Below the pieces are notes generated by a model. The model was not told the origin of the DNA. It worked only from the letters and a program-made list of their open reading frames with translations, and did not search any database. A stretch of 64,000 bases of DNA from Rhodospirillales bacterium. Lineage in GTDB: Bacteria > Pseudomonadota > Alphaproteobacteria > Micavibrionales > Micavibrionaceae. A program made the translations under genes and the position numbers. Every line of letters starts with the position of its first letter. Position 1 is the stretch's first letter. The stretch is taken from contig JACKIQ010000002.1 of assembly GCA_020638365.1 (NCBI GenBank), positions 62,001-126,000 of the forward strand, given 5' to 3'. Shown here in pieces: positions 34,026 to 43,256 of this stretch.

Positions 34026-34712
34026 CTAAGAAACGACCCGCCCGTCAACAAGATGAACCCGCCTGTCTGTCTGCGCGGCAAGCTCAAGATCATGGGTAAC
34101 CATAACAACCGTGGTCCTATGCGTACGCACGAGGTCGCGGAAAATATCGCGCACGATATCGCTGTTCTTGGTGTCCAGATTACCCGTTGGCTCGTCTGCC
34201 AATACGACAAGCGGCTCGTTCGCCACCGCGCGCGCCACCGCCACGCGCTGCCGCTGCCCTCCTGAAAGCTGAAAAGGATGCTTATGAAGATGGTCTTCCA
34301 TCCCCAAATCCTCCAGAATTTTTTCGGCCCGCTCGATCTGTTCTTTTTCCGGCCACTTGGCCAGCTTGCGCATAGGAACCCGAACGTTCTCAAGAATTGT
34401 AAATTCCGAGAGCAGAAAGTGAAACTGGAACACAAACCCCAGCTTCTTCAGACGAATACGACATAAGTCCTGGCTGGAGAGTTTAGTAACATCCTGCCCG
34501 TCTATAAAAACCTGTCCTTCAGAGGGCTGATCGAGCAAGCCTAACAGATACAACAGCGAGGATTTCCCCGATCCTGATGGTCCGGTAATCGAAACAAACT
34601 GCCCGGCATCTATAGAAAGGCTCACATCCTCGACAAGAGTCACAGGAACCTCAAGGGGAAGAATGCGGGTCAGATTCCGCGTTTCTATCAGGACGGAAGA
34701 GACCTCGCTCAT
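34026..34712 (-). CDS. ABC transporter ATP-binding protein (MacB/LolD type)
   Basis: 228 residues: Walker A GPSGSGKSS (~41-49), Q-loop FQFHFLLSEFTILENV, signature LSGGQRQRVAVARA, Walker B LVVLADEPTGNLD, and the H-loop VTHD. The family partners FtsX/MacB-like permeases. It is the last gene of an adaptor-permease-ATPase operon and overlaps the permease by 4 bp. Substrate (lipoprotein, peptide or drug) cannot be told. Confidence 0.93.
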   Translation of the reverse strand: MSEVSSVLIETRNLTRILPLEVPVTLVEDVSLSIDAGQFVSITGPSGSGKSSLLYLLGLLDQPSEGQVFIDGQDVTKLSSQDLCRIRLKKLGFVFQFHFLLSEFTILENVRVPMRKLAKWPEKEQIERAEKILEDLGMEDHLHKHPFQLSGGQRQRVAVARAVANEPLVVLADEPTGNLDTKNSDIVRDIFRDLVRTHRTTVVMVTHDLELAAQTDRRVHLVDGRVVS

Positions 34713-35971
34713 CCCGAAGCGCCTCTCACAATATCAACCGGGCGCAGAAGTGCGGCTTTTCGTGCCGGAAGCCACGCCGCGACCGTGGCTGCGAACATAC
34801 AAGCCACGCCGCCCCAGAAATAATGCATAACATCGTAGACGATATACAAATGCTCGGTTGTAATTATCGCCTCCATCTTGATTCTGATGGAACCCAGAGC
34901 CACAGATAACCCGTACCCCAGCGCCCAGCCAAGAATCATGCCCACAACACCGATCAGGACCCCCTGAAAGATAAAGATCCACTGGATATCGCCTTCGGTA
35001 AAACCCATGGATTTCAGAATCGCGATATCCCGCGCTTTTTCATTGATAACCGTAGAGATGATATTAAAAATCCCGAAACAGGCTACCAGAAGAATAGCCC
35101 CCGTCGTTGCGTAGCGAATGGTGTCCTGAATGACAAAAACCGAAAGAATGCCTTCATTCGCTTCCTGCCATGAAACGCTTTTATATTGAAACTGTCCCTC
35201 GATCTGCCGCGAAACTTCTTCAGCCATATCAGGATCATCAAGGGCAAAACGGATACCATTAATCACGTTTGCTCTGTTTTGCAGAACCTGCACGTCCTTA
35301 AGCAGGCTATAAGAAACGTTTTTATCAAGCTCTGTAATCCCGGTATGAAAAATGCCGACAACCTTCATTTTCTTGATAATACCCGCAACGGAAATTCCCG
35401 TCAGCGTGTCCCCCACCTTCGCGTTCAGATCATCCGAAAGCCCGGAGCCAAGAATAACGCCGTAAGAGTGGGTTAAAAGGTCATCGAGTTGTCCTGCAAT
35501 GATATCATTTTCCAGCTTCGTGATTTTTTTCTCTTTTCGCGGCTCAATCCCTTTGAGGCTGGAAGAAACGTCTGTTGAGCCGTAACGGTAAAAAATCTGT
35601 CCCTCCAGTGTAGGGGAGATGTGAAGTCCCGGCATCTGGCTAAGGGTATTAATAATCCTTTCGGCGTTTTTGATCCCGCGGATTTCTTCCTTGGGTTTGA
35701 TCCCCTGCAGGGAAATCGCCGTGCCCTCATAGCCGAAAAACCAGCTCACAGGCTGCCGGGGACGCTCCCTGAATTCGTCTTCCATCACGATATGCGGTGA
35801 GACGTCGATAATTTTTTGTGTGAAAAAACCCTGAAATCCCTCCATCATTGCGGCCATGGCGATAAAAAAGCCAACGCCGAGCGCCACCCCGATAATCGAA
35901 GTCAGAGTCTGCCTTGCCCGTCCGTAAAGATGGGTCATAGCGATATCGAAAAGCAGATTACGTGTTGACAT
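34709..35971 (-). CDS. ABC transporter permease (FtsX/MacB/LolC type)
   Basis: 420 residues: an N-terminal membrane helix (LTSIIGVALGVGFFIAMAAMM), a large periplasmic domain (~45-270), then three C-terminal helices within the FtsX domain (TGAILLVACFGIFNIISTVINEKARDIAILKSMGFTEGDI). This is the mechanotransmission permease layout. It sits between the adaptor gene and the ATPase gene; no outer-membrane channel gene is nearby. Confidence 0.92.
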   Translation of the reverse strand: MSTRNLLFDIAMTHLYGRARQTLTSIIGVALGVGFFIAMAAMMEGFQGFFTQKIIDVSPHIVMEDEFRERPRQPVSWFFGYEGTAISLQGIKPKEEIRGIKNAERIINTLSQMPGLHISPTLEGQIFYRYGSTDVSSSLKGIEPRKEKKITKLENDIIAGQLDDLLTHSYGVILGSGLSDDLNAKVGDTLTGISVAGIIKKMKVVGIFHTGITELDKNVSYSLLKDVQVLQNRANVINGIRFALDDPDMAEEVSRQIEGQFQYKSVSWQEANEGILSVFVIQDTIRYATTGAILLVACFGIFNIISTVINEKARDIAILKSMGFTEGDIQWIFIFQGVLIGVVGMILGWALGYGLSVALGSIRIKMEAIITTEHLYIVYDVMHYFWGGVACMFAATVAAWLPARKAALLRPVDIVRGASG

Positions 35972-35980
35972 AGAGATAGC

Positions 35981-37006
35981 CTAACGTGCCCGGATCGTCT
36001 CGCCTTCACTTAAACTCTCGAAGGGAGGCATAACAAGAATATCCCCCTCCTTTACACCTTCAAGAATCTCAATATTTCTGTCCCCCCGAACCCCTGCTTT
36101 CACCGGTACTTTTCGGACAGTATAAAGTGATCCGGACCGCGGCTTAGCGACCCAGACAAAACCCTCATCGAAAACAACCCCGATAGGCGCAAGTAAAGCC
36201 TGATCCTTTTCTTGAACGATCGTGTTGGTCTCAACTGTCATCCCGATCATAAGCTTTGTATCCTCCGGAAGGGAAACATAGGCGCGGTAACTTTTATTGA
36301 CTGGATCGCCTTTGGGACTAACCCAATGCAGCAATCCTTCCATAACCTCTCCGGGAAAAGCATCCGCTGTAATCAGGACCGTCTGACCGCTCCGGATTTT
36401 CGGAATATCCTCCTCATCCACTTCGGCTTCCAGGCGTAACGGCTGGGGCCGCCCGACCCAGAACAACGGTTTCCCGGCTTCCTTGACCTCGCCTAACTCG
36501 ACATCCCGCCAAAGAACGGTTCCATTCATGGGAGAAGCCAAGGCCAGTTGACTGATCTGTTGTTCAAGCATGCTTATGCGCGCCCGTGTCTGGACAAGAT
36601 TCGTCCGCCGTTGCTCATATTTATCTTCTGAAAGCGCACCCTTTTTAATCAGCAACTCCGCACGCTCGACCTCTCCGGCATGATACGTCTCAAGGGCTTT
36701 ATGCTCTTCGAGCTGCGCACGAATATCGGAATCATCAAGCCGGGCAAGAACGTCCCCAGCCCGAACCTCTTCCCCCTCCTGCACGTTGACTTCCATGATC
36801 CGCCCCGTAGTGATCGGTGCGATCGCCGCCCAGGTAACAGGCTCAACGATAGCGGTCGCATAAACCGCCTCGACAGCTTTGCCGGACTTCACCTCAACAA
36901 GTTCATGAACAGCAGGCTTGGTAGCCGTCCATAAAGAACCGGCAAATAACAGAAAAACAACGAGAGCCAGTACGATAAGAGAAAGTTTTTTATCTACTTC
37001 AGGCAT
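35981..37006 (-). CDS. HlyD/MacA-type periplasmic adaptor protein
   Basis: 341 residues from ATG 37006 (GGAAGG 9 bp upstream; the frame extends to 37048). One membrane anchor (LSLIVLALVVFLLFAGSLW), then the lipoyl/barrel-sandwich hybrid halves (ITTGRIMEVNVQEGEEVRAGDVLARLDDSD and LASPMNGTVLWRDVELGEVKEAG) flanking an alpha-hairpin, then the beta-barrel domain. It is the membrane-fusion subunit for the ABC permease/ATPase genes downstream (9 bp gap). Confidence 0.92.
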   Translation of the reverse strand: MPEVDKKLSLIVLALVVFLLFAGSLWTATKPAVHELVEVKSGKAVEAVYATAIVEPVTWAAIAPITTGRIMEVNVQEGEEVRAGDVLARLDDSDIRAQLEEHKALETYHAGEVERAELLIKKGALSEDKYEQRRTNLVQTRARISMLEQQISQLALASPMNGTVLWRDVELGEVKEAGKPLFWVGRPQPLRLEAEVDEEDIPKIRSGQTVLITADAFPGEVMEGLLHWVSPKGDPVNKSYRAYVSLPEDTKLMIGMTVETNTIVQEKDQALLAPIGVVFDEGFVWVAKPRSGSLYTVRKVPVKAGVRGDRNIEILEGVKEGDILVMPPFESLSEGETIRAR

Positions 37007-37094
37007 AAGCAAAGGCCTTCCGGAAAAGATATACAAACACGCAACCAAGCGTTTTTAACACATCACCTCCTAAAAGTACGAAAAAACCGTCTTT

Positions 37095-37108
37095 TTGATC
37101 TAAATCAA
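37095..37108 (+). promoter_or_regulatory. Perfect FNR-type box before hemN
   Basis: TTGAT-CTAA-ATCAA is an exact FNR/FnrL consensus site. Centred at -41.5 it would put the transcription start at about 37143, with TATGGT (37132-37137) as -10. This leaves a 16 nt leader to the ATG at 37159. hemN is a classic FNR target. Confidence 0.8.
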
Positions 37109-37158
37109 TAGCTTTGTACACGCAGACTAAGTATGGTCTGGGCATGATGGAAATTTCT

Positions 37159-38487
37159 ATGGAAAGTCTGATTAGAAAGTATGACAGGCCTGTACCGCGT
37201 TATACGAGCTTTCCCACCGCAGTACAGTTTACAGAAAGCCCGACATGGAGCGAACACCGTTCCTTGATAACGGAACTTAACAGGAGTGAACCGGCATCAA
37301 TATACATACACGTCCCTTTTTGCCACAGTCTTTGCCATTACTGCGGCTGTCATACCAAGATCGTGAGCCGCTACGAACCAGTAAAAGAATACATTTCATC
37401 TCTACTAGAAGAAATAAGTATTTTTCGCAGTACGTTATGTGACCGGATACCGGCATCAAGAATCCATTTTGGCGGTGGATCACCTAATTTTACTGAAATC
37501 GAGGATCTGCGTAAAATTCTTGAAGCCTTACGTGAAACGTTTTCTTTTTCGCATGAAACTGAAATCGACATGGAGTGCGACCCCCGGCTTCTGACCGAAG
37601 AAAAGATCAATGCCCTCTCAAAACTGGACATCAACCGCATCAGTCTGGGCGTACAGGATTTCGATAAAAACGTTCAGGAGGCGATTAACAGGGTACAACC
37701 CTACGAATTAGTGGAAAAATGTGTATATCAACTCCGAGAGCGAGGAATCAGCCATGTCAACTTTGATCTGATGACTGGCCTGCCCCTACAGACACTGGAA
37801 ACGCTCGAACGGACTCTGGATCTTACGCTCAGCCTTTGCCCTGACAGAATCGCAATCTTCTCGTACGCGCATGTTCCCTGGATGAAAAAGCACCAGCTTC
37901 TATTGGAAAAATACCCGCGCCCGGATCTCCTGACCCGTTTTGAAATGGCGGAAAGAGCCTCAAGTTACTTGCAGAATAATGACTACATAGCGATCGGTTT
38001 TGACCATTTCGCGCTGAAGAATGACAGTCTTGCCATAGCACAAGAAACCGGCAAGTTGCATCGTAACTTCCAAGGATACACCGACGATGGAGCCAAAACA
38101 CTTATAGGATTCGGCCTCTCGGCAATCAGCCAGTATGAAAACGCTTACACCCAGAATACTACCGACCCAACCGCATACCGTCAGGCTTTAAAAGAGAGAA
38201 GGCTGCCCTCTGCTCGATCCTGCCACTTAAAAGAGGAGGATAAGATCCGCAGATCCCTGATCGAACGTATCATGTGCGATTTCAGGGTCAATTTGTCAGA
38301 CTTCCCGCAAATTCCTGTCCCCTGCGAAAATCTCTCCCCCCTCCTGAGTGACGGCCTCGCAAGCTTCGATGACTCGAGAAAAGTTCTGCTGGTAACCGAA
38401 CGTGGCCGCCCTTTCGTGCGACTTGTCGCAGCATGCTTTGATCCTTACCTGGAACAGGTTGAAAACCGCCACGCCCGCGCAATCTAG
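37159..38487 (+). CDS. hemN: Oxygen-independent coproporphyrinogen III oxidase
   Basis: 442 residues from ATG 37159 (MESLIRKYDRPVPRYTSFPTA, the canonical HemN start, with GGAA 6 bp upstream; earlier ATGs at 37144/37147 would sit on the predicted transcription start). The radical-SAM cluster is C-x3-C-x2-C-x-C (CHSLCHYCGC, residues 55-64), followed by FGGGSPNF, GVQDF and the C-terminal HemN domain. It converts coproporphyrinogen III to protoporphyrinogen IX without oxygen. Its FNR box supports expression when oxygen is low. Convergent with the next gene, 4 bp apart. Confidence 0.95.
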   Translation: MESLIRKYDRPVPRYTSFPTAVQFTESPTWSEHRSLITELNRSEPASIYIHVPFCHSLCHYCGCHTKIVSRYEPVKEYISSLLEEISIFRSTLCDRIPASRIHFGGGSPNFTEIEDLRKILEALRETFSFSHETEIDMECDPRLLTEEKINALSKLDINRISLGVQDFDKNVQEAINRVQPYELVEKCVYQLRERGISHVNFDLMTGLPLQTLETLERTLDLTLSLCPDRIAIFSYAHVPWMKKHQLLLEKYPRPDLLTRFEMAERASSYLQNNDYIAIGFDHFALKNDSLAIAQETGKLHRNFQGYTDDGAKTLIGFGLSAISQYENAYTQNTTDPTAYRQALKERRLPSARSCHLKEEDKIRRSLIERIMCDFRVNLSDFPQIPVPCENLSPLLSDGLASFDDSRKVLLVTERGRPFVRLVAACFDPYLEQVENRHARAI

Positions 38488-38491
38488 ACCA

Positions 38492-40162
38492 CTACATAAA
38501 AACCAGAAGCGCCCCAAAAAACGTCAGGATCACGTTGGCAAACGTATAGCTTCCCGCATAACCGAGAGCAGGAACCTGGCTCTTCGCGCTCTCCATGACG
38601 ATGTTAAGCGAAGCGGTACTGGTCATGGCTCCTGTAATCGCGCCCATAAGAATGGCCTGATTCATCTTCATGAAATATTTCCCGACCAGAAACGCCACCA
38701 TGACCGGAACAATAGTAACGACAACTCCGCAGATCATCAAAAGCGGCCCGACAGTCGCAAGGGCCTCCAGAACCTTGCTCCCCCCGTTCAGACCGATCGT
38801 CGCCATAAACAGGACAATCCCGAAATCCATCATGATGTTACGCGCGGCACGGGGAAAAACACCGAATGTGGGATAAATGGAGCGGATAAAACTGATCAGG
38901 ATTCCCACGAGCAACAAACCACCGGCGCTGCCTAGACTGATGGAAATATCCCCGAATTTAAGAACCAGCGTACCCAAAAGTAAACCAAAGGTCAGCCCGA
39001 GACAAAGCGTCAGCAAATCCGTCCTCTCGACGTCAGCCTCAATGCTCCCGAGAACATGACTGACTTCGATAATCATGTTCTCCTCGCCAATCACTTCAAG
39101 ACGGTCGCCCTTTTGAAGGATGGTACTCGCATCGACCGGAAGCTGGACTCCTGAACGAACGATACCCAGAATGTAAGCGCCATGCTTGGCCGGAAGCATC
39201 AAATCCTCTACAGGTTTTCCGACGAAATCAGGAGCGATAATCGTAATTTCCTTAGTGCGGATCCTGAAATTCAGTAATTCTTTATCAAAGACCTCCGGAA
39301 TGTCCTTGCTTTTCGCATAACTATGCTGAGCCACGGAAGCGATCACCGAAACGATATCCCCCTCTTCTATAGTCGTAGTCTCCCGGTCGACTTCTATGAT
39401 ATTCTCGCCCCGGCGAATCCCGAGAACGGTAAAGTACTGCTGTGTGTTGTCCTGAATCTGAAGGATGGTCTTGCCGATGAATTTGCTTCCCGGTTCGATC
39501 CGGTATGTGCGGACCATCGGAAGATTGCTCTCGTTGATCCGCTTTTCCGCAGGTCGCGCATGCGTAATTTTACGGGCCTCTGCAACAAGGTCTATTTTAA
39601 ACAGAACCGGGATGTATTTGATAAACAGAACCAGCCCGGCAATACCGAAAAGATATGTCAGGGAATAGGCAACACTGAGATTTTCAATAACTTCCTGGGC
39701 TGTAAGCCCTTCCGGTAGATCGCCGGGACGGTTTAGAATAGCGTCCTGCGCTCCGACAAGGGTCGGCGTGCTCGTCAAGGCGCCGGCAAGCATCCCCGCT
39801 GCGCTGCCTTGCTGAAAGTCAAAAAACTCAGCAAGAATCAGGCAAAGACTGACGGCTGTTACAGCCACAATGAAAGAGAGCATCATATAGCGAGACCCGT
39901 CCGCTGCAAATGCAGCAAAGAAGCTCGGACCGGCCTGAAGGCCCACGCAAAAAATAAACAGGGTAAAACCGAACGTTGCGATTTCCGTGTTTCCGGAAAA
40001 CCCCCAAGCCCCGAACAAAAGCCCGGTAATCAAGACCCCGCTGATATGTCCGAGTTGTATCCCCAGTAAGCTAAACCTGCCGAGCAGATATCCAAGGCTG
40101 ATGACCGTAAACACCACAAGGACCTGATCGCCCTTAAGCAAGTCGAAAACATTGATTTCCAT
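38492..40162 (-). CDS. AspT/YidE-type transporter with two TrkA-C domains
   Basis: 556 residues. Two membrane halves of about five helices each (~10-190 and ~385-556) flank a central soluble part with two RCK_C/TrkA-C domains (~210-290 and ~295-375). The repeated pattern is the aspartate-alanine exchanger fold (e.g. GLTFGLLLGTLVLKFG, GSAGGLLLVGILISF, GAITGAMTSTASLN). Members exchange amino acids or dicarboxylates; the substrate here is unknown. Inner-membrane protein. Confidence 0.9.
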   Translation of the reverse strand: MEINVFDLLKGDQVLVVFTVISLGYLLGRFSLLGIQLGHISGVLITGLLFGAWGFSGNTEIATFGFTLFIFCVGLQAGPSFFAAFAADGSRYMMLSFIVAVTAVSLCLILAEFFDFQQGSAAGMLAGALTSTPTLVGAQDAILNRPGDLPEGLTAQEVIENLSVAYSLTYLFGIAGLVLFIKYIPVLFKIDLVAEARKITHARPAEKRINESNLPMVRTYRIEPGSKFIGKTILQIQDNTQQYFTVLGIRRGENIIEVDRETTTIEEGDIVSVIASVAQHSYAKSKDIPEVFDKELLNFRIRTKEITIIAPDFVGKPVEDLMLPAKHGAYILGIVRSGVQLPVDASTILQKGDRLEVIGEENMIIEVSHVLGSIEADVERTDLLTLCLGLTFGLLLGTLVLKFGDISISLGSAGGLLLVGILISFIRSIYPTFGVFPRAARNIMMDFGIVLFMATIGLNGGSKVLEALATVGPLLMICGVVVTIVPVMVAFLVGKYFMKMNQAILMGAITGAMTSTASLNIVMESAKSQVPALGYAGSYTFANVILTFFGALLVFM

Positions 40163-40370
40163 TTTATTGATCCAGCTTTCCCCGCAGGTAAATATTTTCC
40201 ATAATGTTGGTTTGATGTTTTGCGCTAGCTATACTCCTGTCTGGCTTCTCTGTGAATAAAAAAACACACGCGAGCCAAGCTTTTACATCATACTTGCCAT
40301 GCCCATTAAGCATTACTGATATAAAAGCACTATCAGCAGGTTAAACAGGAAATGGCAATTTATAAGGAAT

Positions 40371-40399
40371 TTGTACTTTCTGCACACAAAGTCTAGACT
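40371..40399 (+). promoter_or_regulatory. Weak candidate promoter in the 264 bp divergent gap
   Basis: TTGTAC (40371-40376), 17 bp, TAGACT (40394-40399), 27 bp before the next start codon, which has AGGGA upstream. The rest of the gap 40163-40426 is AT-rich and shows no gene, tRNA or clear hairpin. Confidence 0.3.
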
Positions 40400-40426
40400 A
40401 CAAAAAAAACAGGGAATACAAATAAC

Positions 40427-41308
40427 ATGGGTTGGAAGGAAAGGCTCCTGAAGTGGTTTGAGGCGGACGAATCTGCCTTTTCTCGGTTACAGTCGCGTAC
40501 GATCACGCTCGACGACCATCCCGACAATGTTGCCGTTTTCGAGGCCGTTTCGTTGACTGAAGCCTGCCTGAAAGCTGACGCGGCAATGCGCCGCCCTGAA
40601 ATTCAAGGTGCAATCTGGGTCCGCAATGAGCGGGAGCCTTTCCTCAAAGAGCGCATGGGCGCTGTTACAAATCTACGGGAAAAAGCTGAAACTCAGGTAT
40701 TTGATGGCGAATACCTGCGAAAACCAAACGGCGTAAGCTTGCAAACCGATATGATCCGCCAAAAAGACGGAGCATACAAGCCAAAATTCGAAAGCTACAG
40801 CAAGGTAACAGCAGAAGAGATCATAGAACCGGAAAGACTGGCTGAACTGAAAGAACTTTCGACCCTCTTCGCTGCCACAACGCTGAACTGCCGTTACCAG
40901 ATGACCGAACACATAGACCCGCACTATGATTACTTCACGAACGACCCTCTAGCCGACATCCAAGAAGACAGGCTTTTTCTCGGGCGCCCGTTAAGAATAC
41001 TGGTCTCCCGGCATCAGGCCACGACGATCATTTACAATACTTTAGGCGAGTATCCCGAAAGCTTGCGTGGAGGAAATATCAGGGGACGCTGGCGGGAAAA
41101 ACTTGCGGAAGCGTGGCAACCGGCTGTAGGCGACTACGTTTTTCAGTGCAACCTCAGATGGGGAAATGACAAGGCCCTGCCCCATTCCCCTCCGGAATTC
41201 AGCACAGAGGATGAGGCTGATTGCCGCATAATCGACATCTACGATGTGAGTGAAGGACAAGATTTATCCGGAATTCAACCTGAAGATATCTCAACCGAAC
41301 CCGTATAA
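40427..41308 (+). CDS. Conserved-looking protein of unknown function with HxD...H...R pattern
   Basis: 293 residues, no signal peptide or membrane helix. The N-terminal ~150 residues are unrecognised. The C-terminal half carries EHIDPHYD (H162-x-D164), then VGDYVFQCNLRW (~235-246), then PHSPPEFSTEDEADCRIIDIYD (H253, R267). This order (HxD, a beta-rich stretch, a second His, an Arg about 14 residues on) is that of the double-stranded beta-helix 2OG-Fe(II)/cupin-like enzymes and resembles DUF1826-type proteins. Function is not known and metal binding is inference. A second protein in this window (45193-45957) has a similar tail. Confidence 0.7.
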   Translation: MGWKERLLKWFEADESAFSRLQSRTITLDDHPDNVAVFEAVSLTEACLKADAAMRRPEIQGAIWVRNEREPFLKERMGAVTNLREKAETQVFDGEYLRKPNGVSLQTDMIRQKDGAYKPKFESYSKVTAEEIIEPERLAELKELSTLFAATTLNCRYQMTEHIDPHYDYFTNDPLADIQEDRLFLGRPLRILVSRHQATTIIYNTLGEYPESLRGGNIRGRWREKLAEAWQPAVGDYVFQCNLRWGNDKALPHSPPEFSTEDEADCRIIDIYDVSEGQDLSGIQPEDISTEPV

Positions 41309-41313
41309 AGTGA

Positions 41314-43131
41314 TTACTCGGCGGCTCTGCTGGCGCGCTTGCGTTCGTGCGGACACAAATGCTTCTTCCTCAAACGAAGAGACTTGGGCGTAACTTCCAG
41401 TAACTCGTCTTCGTTAACGTAAGCCATCATGTCCTCAAGAGACATTTTGCGCGGCGGGACAAGAACAACCGCATCATCCGAACCCGAAGCCCTTACGTTG
41501 GTAAGTTTCTTGCCCTTAAGGACGTTGACTTCAAGATCGTTATCGCGGCTATGCTCCCCGACAATCATACCCTCATACACCGGGGTTTGGTGACCGACAA
41601 ACATGCTTCCGCGATCCTGTAGATTGAAGATCGCATAAGCCACAGCCGTCCCGGTATCATTGGAGATAAGTGCGCCGTTCCGTCTTTGTGGAATATCGCC
41701 CTTATAAGGCGCGTAGGAATGAAAGATTCGGTTTAAAACCCCCGTTCCCTTGGTTTGAGTTAGAAAACGGCTCTGGTAACCGATAAGCCCGCGCGAAGGC
41801 GCCAGAAAGGTCAGGCGCATCTTGCCCGCCCCGCTCGAACGCATATCGGCCATTTCCGCTTTCCGGCGGTTCATGGAGTCGATGACGCCGCTCTGGAACT
41901 CCTCATCGACATCAATAATCACTTCCTCGATTGGTTCGAGCCGCTGCCCGGCCTCTTCCTTGTATAGAACCCGTGGGCGTGAGACCGTCAGCTCGAAGCC
42001 TTCGCGACGCATCGTTTCAATCAGAACGCCCAGTTGCAGCTCCCCGCGCCCGCCGATCTCGAATGAATCCTTGTTCTCGCTCTCGGTAAACGTAATCGCG
42101 ACATTACACTCGGCTTCCGCCATCAAACGCTCACGGATCAGGCTGGAAGTAACTTTTGAGCCCTCACGACCGGCAAACGGCGAGTCATTGACACTGATCG
42201 TAACGGACATGGTCGGCGGATCAATCGGGGTAGAAGCCAAAGGCACCGTGACAGCCGGGGCGCAGATAGTATCCGAAACAGACGCATCGGTCAGCCCGGC
42301 GATACAGATAACATCCCCTGCATGAACCTCTGTGACGGGAATACGCTTCGTCCCCTCGAACATCAAAAGTTTTGTCAAACGGCCTGCTTCAACCGTCTCA
42401 CCCTCAAGGTTAAGTGCCTTGACCGCATCATTGACTTTGGCAGAACCATGCAAAACACGCCCTGTAAGGCAACGCCCGATGTATGAATCGTAATCCAGAA
42501 GGGTTGCCAGCATCGCAAATGGCTTTCCTTCCTCAACTTTCGGCGCCGGAACATGCTCAAGGATAAGATCAAGCAAAGGATGAAGGTTTTCACGCGGATC
42601 ATCAAGTTCCCGTGCGCACCATCCCGAACGGCCGGAAGCATAAAGAACAGGGAAATCTAGCTGCTCGTCATTTGCGTCAAGCGAGACAAAAAGATCGAAA
42701 ACCTCGTTCAGCACCTCATCGGGGCGTCCGTCGGGGCGATCGACCTTGTTGACAATAACGATCGGACGCAAGCCCTGTTTAAGCGCCTTGCCCAGAACAA
42801 ACTTGGTCTGAGGCATCGGCCCTTCGGCCGCATCGACCAGAAGAATAACGCCGTCCGCCATATGCAAAACGCGCTCGACCTCACCCCCGAAATCAGCATG
42901 GCCGGGCGTGTCGATAATATTGATCCGAGTCTCTTCCCATTGAATGGACGTCGGCTTGGCAAGGATCGTGATCCCGCGTTCTTTCTCAAGATCGCCGGAA
43001 TCCATCAGCCGCTCGACAACCTGCTGGTTGTCACGGAACATGCCGCTTTGTTTCATGATAGAGTCGATCAGGGTAGTTTTCCCGTGATCAACGTGCGCGA
43101 TAATCGCGATATTCCTGATATTCCGTGGCAT
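41314..43131 (-). CDS. typA: Ribosome-associated GTPase TypA/BipA
   Basis: 605 residues from ATG 43131 (MPRNIRNIAIIAHVDHGKTTL; an upstream TTG frame is not needed). G-motifs: AHVDHGKTT (G1), RGITILAKPTSI (G2), DTPGHADFGGEV (G3), NKVDR (G4). EF-G-like domains III/V and the unique C-terminal domain follow (GTAVAYAIFNLQDRGSMFVGHQTPVYEGMIVGEHSR). The factor helps 50S assembly and stress adaptation. The following 125 bp gap shows no clear signal. Confidence 0.96.
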   Translation of the reverse strand: MPRNIRNIAIIAHVDHGKTTLIDSIMKQSGMFRDNQQVVERLMDSGDLEKERGITILAKPTSIQWEETRINIIDTPGHADFGGEVERVLHMADGVILLVDAAEGPMPQTKFVLGKALKQGLRPIVIVNKVDRPDGRPDEVLNEVFDLFVSLDANDEQLDFPVLYASGRSGWCARELDDPRENLHPLLDLILEHVPAPKVEEGKPFAMLATLLDYDSYIGRCLTGRVLHGSAKVNDAVKALNLEGETVEAGRLTKLLMFEGTKRIPVTEVHAGDVICIAGLTDASVSDTICAPAVTVPLASTPIDPPTMSVTISVNDSPFAGREGSKVTSSLIRERLMAEAECNVAITFTESENKDSFEIGGRGELQLGVLIETMRREGFELTVSRPRVLYKEEAGQRLEPIEEVIIDVDEEFQSGVIDSMNRRKAEMADMRSSGAGKMRLTFLAPSRGLIGYQSRFLTQTKGTGVLNRIFHSYAPYKGDIPQRRNGALISNDTGTAVAYAIFNLQDRGSMFVGHQTPVYEGMIVGEHSRDNDLEVNVLKGKKLTNVRASGSDDAVVLVPPRKMSLEDMMAYVNEDELLEVTPKSLRLRKKHLCPHERKRASRAAE

Positions 43132-43256
43132 GTCTTTAAAATCCGCAGCTAAAACCCGCAATGCGCGGAAGTAATAGAGAAAGAGGAGTTAAAAGGGAAG
43201 AAAAATTTCAGGAATTACAAAAATCAGCCGATAAAAACGCCTAATCAGAGTACGAT

